NCBI GenBank assembly: GCA_910585605.1
Contig: CAJUFL010000052.1
Location: 1-25,711, forward strand
Direction of reading: 5' to 3'
DNA: 25,711 nucleotides
Source: an uncultured Lachnospiraceae bacterium
GTDB lineage: Bacteria; Bacillota; Clostridia; Lachnospirales; Lachnospiraceae
In this document: piece by piece, positions 16,424-23,812 of the stretch
Position numbering within the stretch: the first letter of the stretch is position 1
Layout of the letters: every line of letters begins with the position of its first letter
Notes under the pieces: model-generated
Database searches by the model: none
Seen by the model: the letters and a program-made list of their open reading frames with translations, nothing else
What the model was told of the DNA's origin: nothing
Program-made: the position numbers and the translations under genes

Positions 16424-17461
16424 TCATTCCACAACTGGAAAAGCCAGCGTAAACGCTAAACCCTCTCCATACACTGACTCGACATCCACCTCTATCTTCA
16501 GATTTCGTGCCATCTGTTCTGCCAGGTATAATCCCATTCCGGTAGCTTTCTTTTTTCTCTCATCCGTATCCCCGGTAAATCCTTTTTCAAATAGAAACGG
16601 CAGGTCTGACTGCTTAACACCGATTCCATTATCTTCCACCGTAAGCAGTATCCGGTTTCGCTCTTCATCCTTTTGGTCCGATATCCGCACCCATTGCTTC
16701 TCTTTTTCCGTATCACGGTATTTATAGGCATTATTTAAAACCTGTCCAAGTATCATCAAAATCCCTTTTCTATCAGTAAGAACGCAGACATTGCTCACCT
16801 CGCAGATTACCTTTAACTTTCCCTCTCGAAAGACAGGCTCATATTGCAGCACTGTCTCTTCTACACATTCCAAAAGCCTCACCTGCTCCCACAGATAGTC
16901 CTTATGTGCCGCTCCCAGCCTGGCATAATACAGCATCTGGGTTACATTATCCTGTATCTGGCTGGCAACATAGACCAGACGCTGATAGACCGTCTGGGAC
17001 ATCTCCTCTTTCCGGTTATCTAACATCAAAGTCAACAAAGACAGAGGTACTTTTATTTCATGTGCCCACATTTCAATATACTCTTCGTAGTCCTCCCGCT
17101 GCCTTTGTTCCTCCTGTAATTTCTGCCGGTCATCCTTTAACCTCTCACCCATTGCATTAAGCTGCTCCTTCTCCCTTTCTCCTGACAGTATTTGTGCATT
17201 TAACAGATTTGACGGGCTGGGATTTTCCAAAAAATCAAAAAATGCATTTTTCCTCTTTTCTTCCCTTTTCCCGATTACATAAAAGACAGCCCCCAGCAAA
17301 AGAAGCGTAATACATAAAAACAAACCGATGACCACCCGGAAAGAATGTGCATCCGTAAGCCAGAGAAAAAATACAAATAGCAAATTCATTAAAAGAAAAA
17401 GACCGAGAAAAAACTGATATTCCCGGCAAAATCTGATTATTTTTCTAAACCTCTTCATCAT
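16424..17461 (-). CDS. BceS-like intramembrane-sensing histidine kinase
   Basis: The 345-residue kinase has two close transmembrane helices (about 17-35 and 42-64) with only a few residues outside the membrane between them, the hallmark of kinases that sense through an ABC transporter. A coiled-coil linker (about 95-125) leads to the H-box EMWAHEIKVPLS with H134. The ATP-binding region shows the N-box (LGQVLNNAYKY), the G1 box (VEDNGIGV) and ATGMGLYLAEQMA near the end. ATG 17461 has AGGAGG seven bases upstream. The gene follows its response regulator after an unusual 261-base gap filled with hairpins (17481-17656). In this family the kinase responds to transport flux of peptide antibiotics through the BceAB-like pair encoded upstream. 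Confidence 0.92.
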   Translation of the reverse strand: MMKRFRKIIRFCREYQFFLGLFLLMNLLFVFFLWLTDAHSFRVVIGLFLCITLLLLGAVFYVIGKREEKRKNAFFDFLENPSPSNLLNAQILSGEREKEQLNAMGERLKDDRQKLQEEQRQREDYEEYIEMWAHEIKVPLSLLTLMLDNRKEEMSQTVYQRLVYVASQIQDNVTQMLYYARLGAAHKDYLWEQVRLLECVEETVLQYEPVFREGKLKVICEVSNVCVLTDRKGILMILGQVLNNAYKYRDTEKEKQWVRISDQKDEERNRILLTVEDNGIGVKQSDLPFLFEKGFTGDTDERKKKATGMGLYLAEQMARNLKIEVDVESVYGEGLAFTLAFPVVE

Positions 17462-17480
17462 AACCTACCCTCCTCTATTT

Positions 17481-17656
17481 GTAACCAATTTTGCGAAGCA
17501 AAATTGGCTACCCGCTTATCTGCTTTTTATAAGCAATTGCAAAGCAATTGATTATCTATTCACGTGCCATTGCAAAGCAATTTTCATGCACGTGATACCT
17601 CGAGTAAGCAAATTTTAATGCAGGCAATTCCCATCTCGTAGATTTTCATAATCTAC
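17481..17656. repeat. Cluster of four hairpins between response-regulator and kinase genes
   Basis: Four inverted repeats lie within about 180 bases. 17485-17507: CCAATTTTGC/GCAAAATTGG around GAA, extended outwards by GTA/TAC after one mismatch. 17534-17550: CAATTGC/GCAATTG around AAA, extended by ATAA/TTAT after one mismatch. 17560-17595: TCACGTGC/GCACGTGA enclosing ATTGC-AAA-GCAAT. 17638-17656: GTAGATT/AATCTAC. The first three share a GCRAAGC core, a sequence known to form exceptionally stable mini-hairpins. None is followed by a T-run, so they are not typical terminators. They resemble REP-like dispersed palindromes and could tune kinase expression relative to the regulator. Confidence 0.75.
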
Positions 17657-17722
17657 TTTACACAACCATTTCTGTACAGACAGCCTGTTGACAATGTATT
17701 AAGCAGACCTCTGCCCCAAGAT

Positions 17723-18388
17723 TCAGATATTCAACCTATATCCGATTCCCCTGATCGTTTCAATTCGTTCCCGAAGCCCTATTTTATCCAGAGATTTCCG
17801 AAGTCTGGTCATTGTAACCTGCAACGCATTTTCATCAATAAATTCTGTAGTTCCCCAAAGTGCCTGAAAAAGAACTTCCTTTGCCACAATTTCCCCTTTG
17901 TTGATAAGAAGCTCCTGCAATATCCTTCCTTCTTTTTCGGTAAGCAGACTTGCTGTTCCGTTCACATAAACAGTAAAGGTGCGGTAGTCGAATAAAAAAC
18001 CTTCTCCATCCAGCATTCCTTCTCTTCCGGCAAACCGCTTTAACAGATTTTCTACCCTTGCCAAAAGCCTGGAAGAAGGACAGGGCTTTGTCAGATACTC
18101 ATCTGCCCCTAACTCCAGTGCATGAAGCTCATCCTTTAACTGGTCTTTGGATGTCAGTACCAGTATGGGAACAGTATAATATCTTTTCAACTCCTGGCAG
18201 ATTTCAAATCCATTCCTGCCCGGAAGCTGCAAATCCAGCAACACCAGATCCGCCTCTTCCTTTACAATCTCTTCTATTGTCCGGTTAAAATCTGTCACAC
18301 AGTTTGTCGCAAATCCTGCCTTCGTAAAAATATCTTTTAATTCTTCCCGCATAAACAGGTCATCCTCGACCACCACAATCTTCTTCAT
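17723..18388 (-). CDS. BceR-like OmpR-family response regulator
   Basis: I take ATG 18388 (MKKIVVVEDD) as the start, giving 221 residues; an upstream in-frame ATG would add 23 residues that do not belong to the receiver fold. The receiver domain shows the acidic pair D9/D10, phosphoacceptor D52 (LVLLDLQLPG) and the conserved Lys in EYLTKP near residue 102. The C-terminal winged helix (about 128-221) contains LTEKEGRILQELLINKGEIV, LWGTTEFIDENALQVTMTRLRKSL and IETIRGIGYRL. In the Bce class the phosphorylated regulator activates the ABC transporter promoter; a fitting inverted repeat occurs at 21476-21492. The gene lies 170 bases after the permease and shares its strand with the kinase. Confidence 0.92.
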   Translation of the reverse strand: MKKIVVVEDDLFMREELKDIFTKAGFATNCVTDFNRTIEEIVKEEADLVLLDLQLPGRNGFEICQELKRYYTVPILVLTSKDQLKDELHALELGADEYLTKPCPSSRLLARVENLLKRFAGREGMLDGEGFLFDYRTFTVYVNGTASLLTEKEGRILQELLINKGEIVAKEVLFQALWGTTEFIDENALQVTMTRLRKSLDKIGLRERIETIRGIGYRLNI

Positions 18389-18448
18389 TCTGATTTCCCA
18401 TTTCCATATTCTGATTTTCTCAAATATACGCATTTTTGCTTGAACAGC

Positions 18449-18496
18449 TTTGCACACCTATTGTAAGATACCGCTGTGCTTGCAATTAGGTGCAAA
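18449..18496. other. Imperfect long inverted repeat upstream of the response-regulator gene
   Basis: TTTGC-ACCTA-TTG-TAAG on the left pairs with CTTG-CAA-TAGGT-GCAAA on the right, with two small bulges (AC at 18454-18455, T at 18486). It lies in the 170-base gap between the permease and the regulator. No T-run follows on either strand, so it is more likely an operator or RNA hairpin than a terminator. Confidence 0.45.
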
Positions 18497-18558
18497 AGGT
18501 CCCGGATTGGAAACCATGATGCCCTATTCAAAGCGTACGATTAACTAGTAAAATGAAC

Positions 18559-20622
18559 TTACTTTGCCATCATCCCCATAATATTTCGCTTACTGATACG
18601 CATTACCATTTTCATATAACTATATTCCATCAGGAACAAAATTGCAATAATGATTCCCGCAATCAGAAATAATGTCTGCATTTCTCCATACAGGACATTC
18701 GGCAGGATTCCGGAAAATAAAGACCATACCCCAAAAATACCGCTGATGGCAGCTACCCCGATGGGAATCTGGAAATACCATTTAATCTGCCTTTCAGACG
18801 ACCGGCAGATATCATCACTGCTGCTGCCCAGACAGACCAGGGTATGATATCTCTTCCTTGTCTTTTCCTCCCGCATTAAAAACTGTAACCCAATCACTGT
18901 ATTGGCGATAATCAGAAAAATAACCGCAAGATAAATCGTAAGATAACTGGATGCCACAACATAAAAAAGCTGCCGTCCCATATTCTGCAAATAGTTTTCA
19001 TATTCCAGTCCGCTTTTTTTCATTTCTGCGTCTACCAGAGAAATCGCTTTCATCAGCCCTTTCTCTTCCACCAGCCCGCTGTCTATATAAGCATTCCAGT
19101 AAATGGATATACTGCCTGCTGATACAAACTCATCAAATTTGGCATCCGGAACAATCAAGGCAAATCTCATGGTTATGCTCCTGTCCACAACAATATCTTC
19201 ACTATATACCTTTTCTTTTAATCGATACGGTTTTCCGTCTATCTTAAGTTCAGGCTTCTGCTCTAAAAAGCTTTCAAATAGTTTTTCACTTTCCCTGGAA
19301 CAAAATTCCGAATCCTGAAAGACTGCCATTTCGTCATCCCCTAACTGAATCGGCTCCTTTCCCGCATTCTTCAAAATTTCATTGTATCCGGAGAGTGCGA
19401 TCAGATGCGGCATATAGGCATAATACGTGGAAAATACTTCCTGTTCCTCCTCGGGCAATACTGCTACTGCCCGATCCAAATCCGAGGTATCATATTCATG
19501 GTGCATTCTGTCTGTGTCCTCTCCCCATTCATCTGTTTTCAAATAAGCCACCCGGACCTTGCTCCAGGAAGTAATCTTATCCTGTATCTCCTTTTGCTGT
19601 GACAGCATTTCTATTTCCTTCGCTGATACTTCATCATAGCTTTCAAAAGTAAAATCCATACTATGGCTGCTGCCGTCTTTTATATTCTGGATCGAAACCG
19701 CTACTCCATATGACATACAGGCAACAGCTACCAATATAAATAGTGAAGAAACACAAAGAGAATTAGCACATAAAAATACATTTTCCTGTAGCTGACGAAA
19801 CGTAAACCGGAATAGCCGTTCCTTTGCCTTTCCTTTCTCCGCCATTACCGTAAAAATCGCACAGATTCCCTTAAAGAGTAAAAATGTTCCCGAAATTCCC
19901 AAAACCATAGTCAGTGAAAACAGTCCGATTCCCGTCCATGTGTATTTCCGTATGGCTAAGGTATAGGCAGATGCCAGCAGCAAAATACCTAATACCAGAA
20001 AACCAGCTGAACGTCTTTGTCGGATTTCCTTTTGCTTTTCCTCTTGTATATCATTCATCAGGGATGCCGGTTCTTTCTTAATCATTTTAGAGGAGAGCAG
20101 GACATTGGCAAACATTTTAATCCCAGCAAAACCCAGAACAGTAAATACGATTCCCTTCAGTGACAACGTAAACTGATGACCAATTATACCCACTCCAATT
20201 ATCTTTACCGTCACCAGACTGACTACCTCCGATAGCAGAACTGCAACCGGAAGACCAATCCCAAGTGCCCATATGCTGCTGTAAATATCCTCTGCCAAAA
20301 GCCATAAAAACAACCGGCTCCGCTTCATTCCGAACATCATCATAGTACCAAATTCATGATTTCTGCGTTCCATCTGGTATTTTGCGGCAAAATAGATTAA
20401 AAAGAAAATCAAAAACAGTGAGAATCCATATACTGCGGGAATCAGACCTAACAGCTTGTTTACCGCATCACTTTCCATTCCTCTCAAAAATGTGATCACA
20501 TCCTGTTTTTCCAGCGACAGCACCACATAAAAGGCAACGATGGCAACCACCAGTGACAGGAAGAAAATACTGTTTTCCTTATAGTTTCTTTTATAATTTC
20601 TCCTGATATATTTAAAAAACAT
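18559..20622 (-). CDS. BceB-like ABC transporter permease (FtsX domains)
   Basis: The start is ATG 20622 (MFFKYIRRNYKRNYKENS), with AGGAGG eight bases upstream; a GTG two codons earlier is too close to that site. The product is 687 residues, in the usual range for BceB-type permeases. It has a first transmembrane helix near 20-40, a 2-to-4 helix FtsX bundle (about 50-165, with MERRNHEFGTMMMFGMKRSRLF), further helices at about 205-255 and 280-310, a large external domain of roughly 220 residues (about 315-535), and a second FtsX bundle with three helices at the C-terminus. In this family the external domain contacts lantibiotic or bacitracin-type peptides bound to lipid II cycle intermediates, and the transporter frees the target. 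It overlaps the ATPase stop by 11 bases, indicating translational coupling. Confidence 0.92.
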   Translation of the reverse strand: MFFKYIRRNYKRNYKENSIFFLSLVVAIVAFYVVLSLEKQDVITFLRGMESDAVNKLLGLIPAVYGFSLFLIFFLIYFAAKYQMERRNHEFGTMMMFGMKRSRLFLWLLAEDIYSSIWALGIGLPVAVLLSEVVSLVTVKIIGVGIIGHQFTLSLKGIVFTVLGFAGIKMFANVLLSSKMIKKEPASLMNDIQEEKQKEIRQRRSAGFLVLGILLLASAYTLAIRKYTWTGIGLFSLTMVLGISGTFLLFKGICAIFTVMAEKGKAKERLFRFTFRQLQENVFLCANSLCVSSLFILVAVACMSYGVAVSIQNIKDGSSHSMDFTFESYDEVSAKEIEMLSQQKEIQDKITSWSKVRVAYLKTDEWGEDTDRMHHEYDTSDLDRAVAVLPEEEQEVFSTYYAYMPHLIALSGYNEILKNAGKEPIQLGDDEMAVFQDSEFCSRESEKLFESFLEQKPELKIDGKPYRLKEKVYSEDIVVDRSITMRFALIVPDAKFDEFVSAGSISIYWNAYIDSGLVEEKGLMKAISLVDAEMKKSGLEYENYLQNMGRQLFYVVASSYLTIYLAVIFLIIANTVIGLQFLMREEKTRKRYHTLVCLGSSSDDICRSSERQIKWYFQIPIGVAAISGIFGVWSLFSGILPNVLYGEMQTLFLIAGIIIAILFLMEYSYMKMVMRISKRNIMGMMAK

Positions 20623-21379
20623 TAGCACTCCCTCCTCCCAGCTGCGCCATTACCGAAATGATCCGCTCATAAAAATCGTGCTGTGCCTCCCCCGGCAGCT
20701 GCCTTCTAAGCTCATGGAAAATCACACCATCCTGTATAAACAAAATACGGGAACAATAGCTTGCTGCATTTGCATCATGGGTCACCATCATAATCGTGGA
20801 ATGGTTCCATTGATTTAATCCTGACAATTTATCCATCATGCTCTTGGCATTTTTACTGTCCAAGGCTCCGGTGGGCTCATCTGCCAGAATAATGTCCGGT
20901 TTAAGAATCAATGCCCTTGCAGCCGCCACTCTCTGCTTCTGCCCTCCCGACATCTGGGACGGAAATTTATCCAACACCTCCCCAATCTCCAGATAATCCA
21001 CCAGCTCCTGAAAATTATCTGCCATTTCCTCACCATGGATATCTGCTGGCAGCAATATATTTTCCCTTCCTGTCAGATTATCCAAAAGCTCAAATTCCTG
21101 AAACAGATAACCAATCTTATTTCCCCTGTATCCCGCCAGCTTCTTTCCTTTAAACTCGCCAATATTCTCACCGTTTAACAATATTCTTCCGTTAGAAGGG
21201 CGTATCATGGTAGCAATACAGTTTAACAGCGTGGTCTTGCCGGAACCACTGCTACCCATAATCCCTAAAAATTCTCCTTCCAGCACACTACAGGATAATC
21301 CGTTTAACGCATTTGTTGTATTTTCGTTCCTGCCATAAGCTTTATATAAGGACTGTACTTCCAATATTTTTTTCTGCAT
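20612..21379 (-). CDS. BceA-like ABC transporter ATP-binding protein
   Basis: ATG 21379 (MQKKILEVQSLYKAYG) is preferred because GGAGG lies seven bases upstream; an ATG two codons earlier is too close to it. The 255-residue protein shows Walker A GSSGSGKT (42-49), a Q-loop (YLFQEFELL, about 91-99), signature MSGGQKQRVAAARAL (about 142-156), Walker B DIILADEPTGALDS (about 161-174) and the switch histidine in VTHD. This is the MacB/LolD-like subfamily that pairs with FtsX-type permeases, here the overlapping downstream gene. It hydrolyses ATP at the inner face of the membrane to drive removal of peptide antibiotics from their target. The first gene of the Bce-like operon, it is preceded by an operator-like palindrome and a TATAAT box. 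Confidence 0.93.
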   Translation of the reverse strand: MQKKILEVQSLYKAYGRNENTTNALNGLSCSVLEGEFLGIMGSSGSGKTTLLNCIATMIRPSNGRILLNGENIGEFKGKKLAGYRGNKIGYLFQEFELLDNLTGRENILLPADIHGEEMADNFQELVDYLEIGEVLDKFPSQMSGGQKQRVAAARALILKPDIILADEPTGALDSKNAKSMMDKLSGLNQWNHSTIMMVTHDANAASYCSRILFIQDGVIFHELRRQLPGEAQHDFYERIISVMAQLGGGSANVF

Positions 21380-21475
21380 TTTCATTCCTCCATCTCTTAT
21401 TGTCACATAAGCGGTTGCAACACTTCTTAATTCCTATGATGGATTCATTATATCGGATTCCTTTCCAAAATAACA

Positions 21476-21492
21476 CTTACATGTTTTGTAAG
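21476..21492. promoter_or_regulatory. Candidate BceR-type operator
   Basis: CTTACA-N5-TGTAAG is a perfect 6-bp-arm palindrome directly next to the weak -35 region of the bceA promoter. From memory, BceR-like regulators bind a TNACA-N4-TGTAA motif; the half-sites agree but the spacer here is one base longer. The placement fits activation by a bound OmpR-family regulator. Confidence 0.5.
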
Positions 21493-21588
21493 GTTAAACA
21501 ATAAGGTAAATCCAATTTTGGGGGAGACTTTATAACGTACTCTGTCGAATTTTGCATTTTTTTGTAATAATTTGACGATTTATTTTAT

Positions 21589-21617
21589 TTTACACCATTA
21601 ATTTCTAGGTTTATAAT
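21589..21617 (+). promoter_or_regulatory. Predicted agrB promoter
   Basis: TTTACA and a perfect TATAAT are separated by exactly 17 bases. The expected transcription start near 21624 leaves a leader of about 70 bases before agrB, which argues against using the in-frame ATG at 21626. Confidence 0.7.
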
Positions 21618-21694
21618 TTTTATATATGAACATAGTAATAAATCATTACATAACCTCTGCTTACCGCTGTAATAATTATAAAAAGGAAAATTAT

Positions 21695-22294
21695 ATGGAT
21701 TGGTTAAGAGAAGAAACCGATTATTCAATAGAAGAGATTGAACTGATTCGATATGGGCTCACTTCCATAGTAATGGAATTAAGTAAGTTTTTTATTATGC
21801 TGCTTTTGTTTGCTGTTACCAGAAATGGAATGCTCTATCTGTTTGGTGTCTTCATCCTGTTGATATTACGTTCCTGTAGTGGCGGATTACACTTTTCTTC
21901 CTATATAGGATGTCTGATTTTTTCAATATGTATCCTCTATATGGGATGTATCTTTCTGCCCTCAGTATTTCAATTATCAGACTACACAATGCTGATCCTG
22001 CTGATATGTTGTATTTTCATAACATTTCAGACTGGACCGGTTGTGTCAAAAAGCCGTCCAAATCTAACGCCATTACAAGTAAAAGAAAGTAAACGAAGTT
22101 CCTTTAAAATTATCCTCTGCTATATGATTGCCGTAATCCTGTTTGGTGAAAGTTCTTTTATACAACCCGGATTTTGGATGATATTCCTTCAAACTCTACA
22201 GCTTTTAGTTTCTTTTTTATTATCAAAAATCAAACAAAGGAGAAGTATATGTTTCATAAACATAATACAAAAAGAAAATGATGAAAATATTTAG
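21695..22294 (+). CDS. agrB: AgrB-like membrane protease processing an autoinducing peptide
   Basis: ATG 21695 (MDWLREETDYSIEEIEL) is chosen because AAAGGA lies seven bases upstream and an ATG at 21626 would sit at the transcription start. The 199-residue product has the AgrB length and several transmembrane helices. The catalytic region reads RSCSGGLHFSSYIGC: conserved R59, G63-G64, catalytic H66 and C73, with the seven-residue His-to-Cys spacing of the family. After a hydrophobic block the family's loop appears as TGPVVSKSRPNLTPLQVKESKR. AgrB cleaves the C-terminal part of AgrD and forms the ring of the signal peptide. The gene ends by overlapping agrD by 17 bases. Its cognate kinase and regulator lie convergently just downstream. 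Confidence 0.92.
   Translation: MDWLREETDYSIEEIELIRYGLTSIVMELSKFFIMLLLFAVTRNGMLYLFGVFILLILRSCSGGLHFSSYIGCLIFSICILYMGCIFLPSVFQLSDYTMLILLICCIFITFQTGPVVSKSRPNLTPLQVKESKRSSFKIILCYMIAVILFGESSFIQPGFWMIFLQTLQLLVSFLLSKIKQRRSICFINIIQKENDENI
22249..22281 (+). CDS. Ten-codon ORF with strong ribosome binding site, overlapping agrD by ATGA
   Basis: AAAGGAG (22236-22242) is placed six bases before ATG 22249. The ORF reads MFHKHNTKRK and stops at TGA 22279-22281, which overlaps the ATG of agrD (22278). Two A-runs (five and four A) lie just before the stop. It may be a translational coupler for agrD, or the true N-terminus of AgrD separated by one missing A. Confidence 0.5.
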   Translation: MFHKHNTKRK

Positions 22295-22475
22295 TCATAT
22301 TATTAAAAGTGTATGTCCATTTTGCCTAATGCTAGGCTTATTTTTCAGCAGAAGAAGAAGTTTGATATTTTTTGGTGAACCCACATATCCCCGTTCAATC
22401 AACACCCCCGCTGCTTGCAGAAACCAAAAATCCTGTTTCAAAGAACAGATTATTGACCAAAATGGCATTCGCTAA
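22278..22475 (+). CDS. agrD: AgrD-like autoinducing peptide precursor, predicted serine lactone
   Basis: The 65-residue product has an N-terminal amphipathic/hydrophobic leader (MKIFSHIIKSV onward, residues 2-23), three arginines (25-27), then S28-L-I-F-F32 followed by G33-E-P-T-Y-P38. This aligns exactly with known AgrD cores such as Listeria CFMFV followed by YEPKSP: the ring residue is five positions before the cleavage point and the x-E-P-x-x-P recognition segment follows. Here Ser replaces Cys, predicting a five-membered lactone with sequence SLIFF. The tail after P38 is 27 residues, longer than usual for AgrD. The gene overlaps the end of agrB by 17 bases; its own ATG lacks a good ribosome binding site, and it may depend on the 10-codon ORF at 22249-22281. 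Confidence 0.8.
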   Translation: MMKIFSHIIKSVCPFCLMLGLFFSRRRSLIFFGEPTYPRSINTPAACRNQKSCFKEQIIDQNGIR

Positions 22476-22534
22476 ATGTCTGCTTCACAGCTGCAAATTT
22501 CAGGAAAACAGCCCCTCAACTCTCTTTAAAGTCA

Positions 22535-22560
22535 ATTAGCAGATGATCCCACCTGCTAAT
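22535..22560. other. Inverted repeat in the convergent agrD/agrC gap
   Basis: ATTAGCAG and CTGCTAAT form an 8-bp stem with a 10-base loop, overlapping the last bases of the kinase gene. Neither side has a T-run, so it could be at most a weak bidirectional terminator. The rest of the gap (22476-22534) shows nothing recognisable. Confidence 0.35.
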
Positions 22561-23812
22561 GAATTACAAAACTTATAGAAAGCCAATTCTGCCTTTGTTT
22601 ATTTACATTTTCTACAACAATATCTGCATGATATTTATTTTTTACATAAATCACATTACTTAAACCATACCCACGGTTTCGATCCTTAGTGCTGAAACTT
22701 TCTTTAAACCATTTTTTAATACTGGAGTTATGAACATAATCACTAACGTTCCTCATCTCCAATTTGGTATTTTTGCCATCAAATGTTAGTACAAATTCTA
22801 TTTTCTTCTGTGCATCCGGACAGTCCTTCACTGCCTCCATCGCATTATCAAATAATACCCCAAATACACATATATAATCATATTCCCGGTCCGTATCCTC
22901 CATGTTTACTACACTGACGGAATAGTCCACTTCAAAACCCATCTTCCTCGCAAGCTCCACTTGATTATATATAAATCCTGCCAGAACAGATGGTTTACAG
23001 GATATCAACAAGTCATTATATTGATTTTTCTCTGTAATCCATTCTGCATAATCCTTTTGAGCTGCAACCAATTCCTCATACGTTGCACAAGTATAATGTG
23101 TACTGTAAAGTGCATTTAATTGATTTTTAAATTCATGCTGCCGCTTTCTGACATCCTGATACAACTGCCGCTCCTGTTCATGAAATTTATTAAATGCATT
23201 CAACTCTTCTGTTTTGTAGATTAATTTGTCATGCTCCCTTTTCCAGATTAAAACCAGACCAACCAATAAAATATAAAACATTAAAATCAAAAAATATTCT
23301 AATATCGTAAATTTACCATAAAAAAAATAGCTTATCAGCACAAATACAAAGATTATTCCGGAACATAAAATTATGCGGGTGAGCATCCTGCTATTTTCCC
23401 TTATATAGGATAATACCTTAAACAGGCTATTATTTCTTACTAATAGCAATATTAATATCAAATTTATCACATTTACTGACAGGTCACACAAATCTTCATT
23501 ATCTATGACAAAAGATAAACTCCCTGTTATCAATTGTAAAATCCCCAAAAACATAAATGCCACGATCAGATATATAATAGTTTTTCTGATATTAGAAGGG
23601 AATTCTAACTTACAGTAAATAAATAATACTATATATGGTATCCACAAACAAATTTCTGAAGTCCATCCTTTTCTTGCAGACCAAAAAGCCAGGACTACTA
23701 CCGTAACTGTAATGATCGCCAGAAAATCCCATTTAAATTTTTTATTATGTAGGTCATTGATTATCAACAAAAACGTCAATATCTCTAATACTAAATAAAT
23801 ACACTCAATCAT
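22556..23812 (-). CDS. agrC: AgrC-like sensor histidine kinase (GHKL, HPK10 class)
   Basis: The first roughly 190 of 418 residues form a polytopic membrane sensor with about six or seven helices, as in AgrC/FsrC receptors of cyclic peptides. A linker helix leads to the H-box KRQHEFKNQLNAL with H226. The GHKL ATPase region has the N-box FGVLFDNAMEAVKDC (N323) and GYGLSNV (381-387). The start codon lies inside the last codons of the response regulator gene (ATGATTGA, 8-base overlap), so the two are translated in concert. Its likely ligand is the cyclic peptide encoded by the convergent agrD, 80 bases beyond its stop. On binding it would phosphorylate the LytTR regulator next door. Confidence 0.92.
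   Translation of the reverse strand: MIECIYLVLEILTFLLIINDLHNKKFKWDFLAIITVTVVVLAFWSARKGWTSEICLWIPYIVLFIYCKLEFPSNIRKTIIYLIVAFMFLGILQLITGSLSFVIDNEDLCDLSVNVINLILILLLVRNNSLFKVLSYIRENSRMLTRIILCSGIIFVFVLISYFFYGKFTILEYFLILMFYILLVGLVLIWKREHDKLIYKTEELNAFNKFHEQERQLYQDVRKRQHEFKNQLNALYSTHYTCATYEELVAAQKDYAEWITEKNQYNDLLISCKPSVLAGFIYNQVELARKMGFEVDYSVSVVNMEDTDREYDYICVFGVLFDNAMEAVKDCPDAQKKIEFVLTFDGKNTKLEMRNVSDYVHNSSIKKWFKESFSTKDRNRGYGLSNVIYVKNKYHADIVVENVNKQRQNWLSISFVIH

Larger units (their letters stand above)
21380..21694. promoter_or_regulatory. Divergent control region between bceA-like and agrB genes
   Basis: About 315 bases separate the two divergent genes. On the minus strand TATAAT (21447-21452) serves the Bce operon; the -35 position (21470-21475) is a poor match, and a TTACA-N5-TGTAA palindrome abuts it. 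On the plus strand a strong promoter faces agrB (TTTACA at 21589-21594, 17 bases, TATAAT at 21612-21617). I saw no clear LytTR-type direct repeat upstream of the agrB promoter. Confidence 0.6.

Noticed and set aside
17462..17722. Small protein encoded in the gap between regulator and kinase
   Set aside because: Minus-strand translation gives short peptides such as HVHENCFAMARE that arise from the hairpin repeats; no start with a ribosome binding site was found.
21626..21694. Longer AgrB starting at ATG 21626
   Set aside because: The predicted transcription start is at about this base, there is no ribosome binding site, and the extra 23 residues do not fit the family.
22314..22331. Cys13 and Cys16 of AgrD as the thiolactone ring residue
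   Set aside because: They lie in the hydrophobic leader, far from the E-P-x-x-P segment; only Ser28 has the required spacing.
22535..22560. Intrinsic terminator between agrD and agrC
   Set aside because: The stem is AT-rich and no T-run follows on either strand; kept only as an inverted repeat.
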